Assembly (NCBI GenBank): GCA_900549845.1
Contig: URPT01000054.1
Location: 1 to 10,008, forward strand
Direction: 5' to 3'
DNA from: an uncultured Veillonella sp.
GTDB lineage: Bacteria > Bacillota > Negativicutes > Veillonellales > Veillonellaceae
DNA: 10,008 bases
Position numbers and translations under genes: made by a program. Under the pieces are notes generated by a model. That model did no database searches, was not told the DNA's origin, and saw nothing but the letters and a program-made list of their open reading frames with translations. This document shows, in pieces, positions 5,507-10,008 of the stretch; the first letter of the stretch is position 1; each line of letters opens with the position of its first letter.

Positions 5507-7339
5507 TTATTTACCTGCATTTACAGGATCGTTAGTTAATGGTTGTTCCCCTAGTAAGGTAGTAAGGTTATGTAAATTAAATCGATACTTACCATTACTG
5601 AAGTCTCGTGTTGCATCATAGCGTTGGTTAGGTGCATGCATGAGACCGATTAATGTGTCATATAGTAAATCATTTGTAAAGTATTGATGTTCATGCTTAG
5701 TAAGTTCCTCTGCAGTTTGAGGATACGCTGCACGATATTGAGGAGATAAATAAATCCAGAATGGAATGTGAGTCATAACAAAGTCAAATGTATCTGGGTT
5801 ATGAGATTTATCTAAACTTTCACCGTGGTCAGAGAAATACACCATAGCTTGTAAGTTTAATTTTTCCTTACCATACGTATAGATTTGTTGTAATAACCAA
5901 TCCGTATACAGTTGGCTATTAGCATATGCTTCTTGGCCATCTGGGTATGGGCCTTGTTTCCATTTACTAAACTCATGAGGGTAACGGTCATTGTAATAAA
6001 TATGGCTACCCATGATATGAATAACGATAAAGTTATTTTTCGTAGGGTCTACAGATTGTAATAAAGGCAATAGAGATTCATCATAGCGATCAGAGAATGC
6101 ATATGATTCGTGAGACCATTTTGTAGTATCTGCCGTTTTTGCCATTAGAGAAATGGCCGTATCGTATTCACCAAATACACCTTGGTTACTAAACCAAGAA
6201 GTAGTATAACCAGCCTTTTTAGCTACGTCTAAGATGTTTGCTGAATCAAGGAATGGTTTATCATCATATTGATTGCGTTCAGATAAAGCGCGTTCTAGAG
6301 TAGGTACTGTTTGTACATAGGATGAATATGCGTTATCAAAGAACACAAAATCTTTGTTATCAGAGCGCATATTACCTTGCCATGGTGTATCGTCATAAGG
6401 GAAGTTTGGATTATAAACCTTCATATAATCACGAGAACTAGACTCACCAATTACTAATATGATCGTACCTGGTGTTTTATTGGCAGAGGTTTCCTTTGTA
6501 TCTAAATTAAAGGAATCGAAAACTAAATGATGGTTATCATTATATTGTTGCATCTGTTTTACATAATCGCCAGCAGCAATCCAGTTTGCTACAATACATG
6601 TTTTAGGGAATAAGAAGAATGGTACATATACTAAGAACGCTACTATAGATGCAATTAGCAATGTAGAGCGCATAGGTCGTGTAGTATTTAAGTTTACTAC
6701 TGCTTTCATTCCTAGATTAGACCAGTAGAGTAGATACGTCCATAATATAAGACCTATACCAACAGCGATAAGACCAGGGATACCGGCAGCATTTTTTAAG
6801 AAACCAAAGGCTTCTTCTGGGTTCGTCATATATACTGCTAGTAAACTAGCTGGCGTTAAACAATGCCATGTAGTTAAGTAGTATCCAATTTGTAAGAATG
6901 GAATAAGACTTAATATCATGGTAATGATTGCCATGATTAATGATGTGGTTTTATGAAGGCGATTCGTTTGATTTAGTAAGAATTGAATTCCAGATAAGCC
7001 CATAAAAATGAGTAGGCCAAATAAGAAGTCATTAGCGAATTCATAGAAATATAAAGGCTTAACATAGGACCAGTGGAAAAGGAGTGGGAATGTCAGAGCC
7101 CAAAGAATACCAACTAATCCATATCCTAAAAATGGTCTATGAAAAACGGTACACCCCATAAAGTATTGAAATAAAAAAGTACCTACAATTGTTGGTACTG
7201 CTAAAATCGTTATATCTTCAACATCTAGTCCTAGTGTAATAGGTTCATAGATGAAAAATAGAGCTATATATAAAACAATACCAATGATACCAAAGCGAAA
7301 GATGGGGTTTCTCCCAATTTGCTTTAAACTAGATAACAT
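5507..7339 (-). CDS. Membrane phosphoethanolamine transferase (EptA/CptA-like, sulfatase fold)
   Basis: A 610-residue inner-membrane enzyme with a periplasmic alkaline-phosphatase/sulfatase-type domain, of the family that moves phosphoethanolamine from phosphatidylethanolamine to lipid A or core sugars. About five hydrophobic segments fill residues 13-250. The catalytic domain begins near 291 with ILVIGESSSRDYMKVY (294-309, E299 a predicted metal ligand). FDNAYSSYVQTVP (334-346) should hold the nucleophile Ser/Thr. HIMGSHIYYNDRYP is at 441-454, SDHGES (503-508, D504 and H505) is the metal site, and THIPFWIYLS at 523-532 is the last core motif. The start is the ATG at 7339, six bases after AAGAGGGGA; a GTG at 7366 upstream lies before that site and is rejected. 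It is a lone gene divergent from scpA. The acceptor (lipid A, core or other glycan) cannot be read from sequence. Confidence 0.85.
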   Translation of the reverse strand: MLSSLKQIGRNPIFRFGIIGIVLYIALFFIYEPITLGLDVEDITILAVPTIVGTFLFQYFMGCTVFHRPFLGYGLVGILWALTFPLLFHWSYVKPLYFYEFANDFLFGLLIFMGLSGIQFLLNQTNRLHKTTSLIMAIITMILSLIPFLQIGYYLTTWHCLTPASLLAVYMTNPEEAFGFLKNAAGIPGLIAVGIGLILWTYLLYWSNLGMKAVVNLNTTRPMRSTLLIASIVAFLVYVPFFLFPKTCIVANWIAAGDYVKQMQQYNDNHHLVFDSFNLDTKETSANKTPGTIILVIGESSSRDYMKVYNPNFPYDDTPWQGNMRSDNKDFVFFDNAYSSYVQTVPTLERALSERNQYDDKPFLDSANILDVAKKAGYTTSWFSNQGVFGEYDTAISLMAKTADTTKWSHESYAFSDRYDESLLPLLQSVDPTKNNFIVIHIMGSHIYYNDRYPHEFSKWKQGPYPDGQEAYANSQLYTDWLLQQIYTYGKEKLNLQAMVYFSDHGESLDKSHNPDTFDFVMTHIPFWIYLSPQYRAAYPQTAEELTKHEHQYFTNDLLYDTLIGLMHAPNQRYDATRDFSNGKYRFNLHNLTTLLGEQPLTNDPVNAGK

Positions 7340-7345
7340 AATAAA

Positions 7346-7354
7346 TCCCCTCTT
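7346..7354 (-). promoter_or_regulatory. Ribosome binding site that fixes the transferase start
   Basis: Read on the minus strand, AAGAGGGGA lies six bases before the ATG at 7339. It sits inside the extension that a GTG start at 7366 would add, which is why the shorter protein is preferred. Confidence 0.75.
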
Positions 7355-7396
7355 GTAGGAATACACAATAAATTTTTTTCATAATATATAATAATT

Positions 7397-7426
7397 ACTA
7401 TAATAAAGATAGCAGATGACTGTAAA
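7397..7426 (-). promoter_or_regulatory. Candidate promoter of the phosphoethanolamine transferase gene
   Basis: On the minus strand TTTACA (7426-7421) is followed after 18 bases by TATAGT (7402-7397), about 57 bases before the ATG. The region is very AT-rich, so other -10 choices are possible. Confidence 0.4.
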
Positions 7427-7438
7427 AAAAACAATTAT

Positions 7439-7468
7439 TTGAAAGTACTACTATAAATGCTTTATAAT
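7439..7468 (+). promoter_or_regulatory. Candidate promoter of the scpA-scpB-rluB operon
   Basis: TTGAAA (7439-7444) is followed after 18 bases by a perfect TATAAT (7463-7468), 38 bases before the scpA ATG. It is divergent from the transferase promoter, and the two -35 regions are about 12 bases apart, so regulation could be shared. Confidence 0.6.
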
Positions 7469-7506
7469 TATATAGTTAAAAACATTTTTTCTGAGGATTG
7501 GGTTTT

Positions 7507-8232
7507 ATGGGAGATTATAACTACAAGTTGGACGTTTTTGAAGGTCCCCTTGATCTGCTCTTGCATCTCATTGAAAAACATAAAATAGAAATCACCGATA
7601 TTCCTATCGTTGAAATTACGAGTCAATACTTGGAATATTTAGATAATTGGAATCACTTTGATATTCATTATAGTAGTGAGTTTCTTGTAATGGCATCTAC
7701 CTTATTGCAGATTAAATCGCGTATGTTACTGCCTAAAGCTGAACCTGAGCCAGATGAAGCTGAGGATCCACGTGATGAATTGGTAGCAAAATTAGTAGAG
7801 TTTAAGAAAATCAAGGATTTTACAGCTCTATTAATGGAGCGTACAGCTGTTTCTGCCAATATATTTAGTAGACCTGAAGAAACAAGCGTACTTGGATTAG
7901 ATAATGTATATAATTTAGAACTTTCCCAATTATACGAAATTTTTTATCAAACCTTAAAGCGAGCTAAGGAATTACCTGAAGAGGAACCTATTCGTGAAGT
8001 AAAGGTTGAAAAAGACAGTTATAGCTTAGAAGATATGATTCTGTCTTTATCTAGTCGTATACGTCGTGGTGAAAGTTTACACTTTAGAGAGTTATTAGTA
8101 GCAATTGAAACAAAAAGTGGTATGGTAACGATCTTTATGGCTGTTTTAGAATTGTTGAAACAACAAATCATGGAAATGCGCTATGAAGAGGATGATATTG
8201 TATTCACTGCAGCCTTAGAAGGTACCGTATAG
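7507..8232 (+). CDS. scpA: Segregation and condensation protein A (ScpA)
   Basis: The kleisin subunit of the SMC-ScpAB complex, which bridges SMC heads and acts in chromosome organisation and segregation. The 241 residues open with the family hallmark YKLDVFEGPLDLLLHLIEK, followed by ITDIPIVEIT and a helical region ending SEFLVMASTLLQIKSRMLLP. A low-complexity acidic linker (EPEPDEAEDPRDE) follows. The last ~75 residues (FRELLVAIETKSGMVTIFMA onward) are the winged-helix domain that contacts an SMC head. The ATG at 7507 is chosen because GAGGA at 7493-7497 is nine bases upstream; a TTG at 7498 directly abuts that site and cannot use it. First gene of a tight operon with scpB and rluB, the same neighbourhood as in Bacillus. 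Confidence 0.95.
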   Translation: MGDYNYKLDVFEGPLDLLLHLIEKHKIEITDIPIVEITSQYLEYLDNWNHFDIHYSSEFLVMASTLLQIKSRMLLPKAEPEPDEAEDPRDELVAKLVEFKKIKDFTALLMERTAVSANIFSRPEETSVLGLDNVYNLELSQLYEIFYQTLKRAKELPEEEPIREVKVEKDSYSLEDMILSLSSRIRRGESLHFRELLVAIETKSGMVTIFMAVLELLKQQIMEMRYEEDDIVFTAALEGTV

Positions 8233-8244
8233 AAAGGGGGCTAT

Positions 8245-8754
8245 ATGAGCTTACCAACAATGCATTTAGAGGCCGTATTGTTTTCATCGGCAAAGCCTAT
8301 ATCAATCGATATGCTTGGAGAAGTATTCGGACTTTCAACAGAGGAAGTACAGGACTATATAGAAACATTACAACGTGAGCTTGAAGACCAAAACCGAGGT
8401 ATCCGATTGAGAGTATCAGGGGATGGTGTTGAGTTAGTTAGCGCTATGGAAAGCGCTGATTATGTAGGTCATATACGTAAGCGAGAAGATAAACTATCTA
8501 ATGCAGCGATGGAAACATTAGCTGTTATAGCCTATAAACAACCTATAACTAAAGCTGAAATTGAAGAAATCCGCGGTGTAAATAGTGATAAGATTATTAA
8601 ACAATTACTCACTCGATCTCTTATTGCTGAGCTAGGTCATAAAGACACTGTAGGTAGACCTATTCTTTATGGCACAACCGACGAGTTTTTAAGAAGTGCT
8701 GGTGTAGAATCTATTGAAGCTTTACATCAAGAAGTTTCAGAAACAGAAGGATAA
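8245..8754 (+). CDS. scpB: Segregation and condensation protein B (ScpB)
   Basis: The dimeric winged-helix partner of ScpA in the SMC complex. At 169 residues it is of normal length but a little short. The N-terminal MHLEAVLFSSAKPISIDML is the typical first winged-helix entry, and the strongest signature is AMETLAVIAYKQPITKAEIEEIRGVNSDK (about residues 88-116). GRPILYGTTDEFL follows near 138-150. It begins 12 bases after the scpA stop with AAAGGGGG four bases upstream of the ATG, and ends one base before the rluB start, so the three genes are translated from one mRNA. Confidence 0.95.
   Translation: MSLPTMHLEAVLFSSAKPISIDMLGEVFGLSTEEVQDYIETLQRELEDQNRGIRLRVSGDGVELVSAMESADYVGHIRKREDKLSNAAMETLAVIAYKQPITKAEIEEIRGVNSDKIIKQLLTRSLIAELGHKDTVGRPILYGTTDEFLRSAGVESIEALHQEVSETEG
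8745..8750 (+). promoter_or_regulatory. Ribosome binding site that fixes the rluB start
   Basis: AGAAGG, at the end of scpB, lies five bases before the ATG at 8756. This favours that ATG over an in-frame TTG at 8714 that would overlap scpB by 41 bases. Confidence 0.75.
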
Positions 8755-8755
8755 T

Positions 8756-9484
8756 ATGGAACGATTACAAAAATTTATTGCTAGTTGTGGTGTTGCATCA
8801 CGACGTAAGGCAGAAGAATTAATTACGGAGGGGAAAGTTCAAGTTAATGGCCGCAAGGTAACTGAGCTGGGCGTTAAAATCGACCCTCAAAAAGATAAGG
8901 TTAAGGTTAATGGCCAATTATTGGCGCAAGAAAAGCCTGTGTATTATTTATTAAATAAGCCTAAGGGCGTCATTACATCTGTATCTGACCCTCAAGGTCG
9001 AGAAACTGTTTTAGATTATATCAAAAACGAATCTAAACGCATTTATCCTATTGGTCGTCTCGATTTATATACTGAAGGTTTATTATTACTTACCAATGAT
9101 GGTGAGTTAGCACAAAACTTAACACATCCATCTAAAGGTGTAGAAAAAACCTATGAAGTGCGCATTAAAGGTCGCGTTCGTGATGAAGATTTACAAGTCA
9201 TTGCCAATGGCGTTAAACTTGAAGACGGAATGACAGCACCTGCTACAATTGTAGACTTAGGTTTTGACGATCATAACGGTGTTCATGAAGTAGAGATTAC
9301 AATTCATGAAGGTCGTAATCGCCAAGTTCGTCGTATGTTTGAACACTTTGGGTATCGCATTCATAACTTAAAACGTATTGCTTATGCAGGTCTCACATTG
9401 GGCGGTGTAAAACGTGGTGCTTCTCGTCAACTTACTATTAGAGAGGTTAAAGCACTTAAAGCGTTGGGGACTGATAAGAAATGA
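8756..9484 (+). CDS. rluB: 23S rRNA pseudouridine synthase, RluB/RsuA family
   Basis: Converts a specific uridine of 23S rRNA to pseudouridine (the E. coli RluB site is 2605). The 242 residues have an S4 RNA-binding domain at about 2-50 (ERLQKFIASCGVASRRKAEE, then VQVNG) and the RsuA-type catalytic domain from about 60. The catalytic motif is GRLDLYTEGLLLLTNDG (100-116), with D103 as the catalytic aspartate. YEV, HEGRNRQVRRMFEHFG and the closing LTLGGVKRGASRQL fit RluB/RsuA. The ATG start gives the family's usual M-E-R-L-Q-K beginning. RsuA (16S) and RluB (23S) share motifs; the scpAB neighbourhood, as for Bacillus ypuL, favours RluB. Its stop overlaps the next start by four bases (ATGA). Confidence 0.92.
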   Translation: MERLQKFIASCGVASRRKAEELITEGKVQVNGRKVTELGVKIDPQKDKVKVNGQLLAQEKPVYYLLNKPKGVITSVSDPQGRETVLDYIKNESKRIYPIGRLDLYTEGLLLLTNDGELAQNLTHPSKGVEKTYEVRIKGRVRDEDLQVIANGVKLEDGMTAPATIVDLGFDDHNGVHEVEITIHEGRNRQVRRMFEHFGYRIHNLKRIAYAGLTLGGVKRGASRQLTIREVKALKALGTDKK

Positions 9485-10008
9485 AACAAATCATAGTCAT
9501 TGGTGGTGGTGCGGCAGGTCTTATGGCGGCTGTTATAGCAGGTCGTGAAGGTGCTCGTGTCATATTACTTGAAAAAATGAATATGGTTGGTAAGAAGATG
9601 GGCATTACTGGTAAAGGTCGATGCAATATTACAAATAATGCTGATATGGCCGAGTTCATTAAAAATACGCCAGGTAATGGCAAGTTTCTCTACGGTGCTT
9701 ATGAACGCTTTAGTAATGAAGACTTGCTTGAACTATTACATAGTTGGGGTTTGAAAACTAAGGTAGAACGTGGTGGACGCGTATTCCCTGAATCTAATTC
9801 CGCTCTAGAAGTACGCAATACGTTCATGAAAATCTTGAAAAAGTATAATGTTCAAGTTCATTTAAATGAACCTGTTACATCTATTACTGTAAAAGATAAT
9901 CGAGTAGTGGGTGTCACAACAGATAAAGAACAATATGCTTGTGATGCTGCTATTATATGTACTGGTGGTGCTTCTTATCCTTTAACAGGTTCGACTGGTG
10001 ATGGATAT
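9481..10008 (+). CDS. HI0933/YhiN-type FAD-dependent oxidoreductase, N-terminal part (3' end outside window)
   Basis: The first 176 codons of a flavoprotein that runs off the window; family members have about 400 residues. The N-terminus is a dinucleotide-binding fold, IIVIGGGAAGLMAAVIAGREG (4-24), with the ADP-ribose-binding acidic residue in LLEK. The HI0933 signature GKKMGITGKGRCNITNN follows at about 37-53. GGRVFPESN and the CTGGASYPLTGSTGDGY stretch at the window edge are also typical. The physiological substrate of this family is uncertain; it is often labelled NAD(P)/FAD-dependent or aminoacetone-oxidase-like. It overlaps rluB by four bases and is thus likely co-translated with it. Confidence 0.9.
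   Translation, partial: MKQIIVIGGGAAGLMAAVIAGREGARVILLEKMNMVGKKMGITGKGRCNITNNADMAEFIKNTPGNGKFLYGAYERFSNEDLLELLHSWGLKTKVERGGRVFPESNSALEVRNTFMKILKKYNVQVHLNEPVTSITVKDNRVVGVTTDKEQYACDAAIICTGGASYPLTGSTGDGY

Noticed and set aside
7340..7366. GTG start at 7366 for the phosphoethanolamine transferase
   Set aside because: The nine extra residues would be encoded by the ribosome binding site itself; the ATG at 7339 has ideal spacing.
8714..8755. TTG start at 8714 for rluB
   Set aside because: It would add 14 residues before the conserved MERLQKF start and overlap scpB by 41 bases; the ATG at 8756 has its own ribosome binding site.
9456..9683. A 75-codon open frame on the minus strand
   Set aside because: It is antisense to the end of rluB and to the strongly conserved N-terminus of the HI0933-type gene; no family features of its own.

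Overview
The window reads as a low-GC, AT-rich chromosome segment from a Negativicutes bacterium, most probably Veillonella or a close relative. Three things point there. The protein sequences are Firmicutes-like, with strong AGGAGG-type ribosome binding sites and the scpA-scpB-rluB gene order. An outer-membrane-type phosphoethanolamine transferase is present, which fits a Firmicute with a lipopolysaccharide outer membrane. Two fused-by-overlap CobT paralogues resemble the ArsAB pair known from Sporomusa, another member of this class. The assignment is inference from these traits, not from a database comparison.

Layout, left to right. Bases 2-1084 hold the 3' part of a MATE-family efflux transporter, closed by a hairpin terminator. 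Next is tyrA (1186-2073, prephenate dehydrogenase). After a 190-base intergenic region with a candidate promoter comes a two-gene unit (2264-4401) of CobT-like phosphoribosyltransferases that overlap by four bases, closed by a strong terminator. Bases 4492-4891 are a stable-RNA operon: two candidate promoters, tRNA-Gly(GCC), tRNA-Cys(GCA), tRNA-Leu(UAA) and a terminator with a C(UUCG)G loop. A short DUF523 protein gene (4934-5389) follows, and its stop codon lies inside a symmetrical terminator that probably also stops the converging gene. That gene (5507-7339, minus strand) encodes a membrane phosphoethanolamine transferase. A divergent promoter region (about 7340-7506) then leads into a tight plus-strand operon: scpA, scpB, rluB and the start of a HI0933-type flavoprotein that runs off the window end.

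How the genes work together. The CobT pair would activate the lower-ligand base of a cobamide (B12-type cofactor); pairing of a normal-looking CobT with a diverged partner suggests a heterodimer, possibly for phenolic bases. ScpA and ScpB are the non-SMC subunits of the chromosome-condensing SMC complex, and RluB modifies 23S rRNA, so that operon is housekeeping. MATE, TyrA, the DUF523 protein and the phosphoethanolamine transferase appear to be single-gene units. No mobile element, CRISPR array or prophage remnant is visible. Most of the window is ordinary core genome; the CobT pair and the DUF523 gene are the parts most worth a second look.
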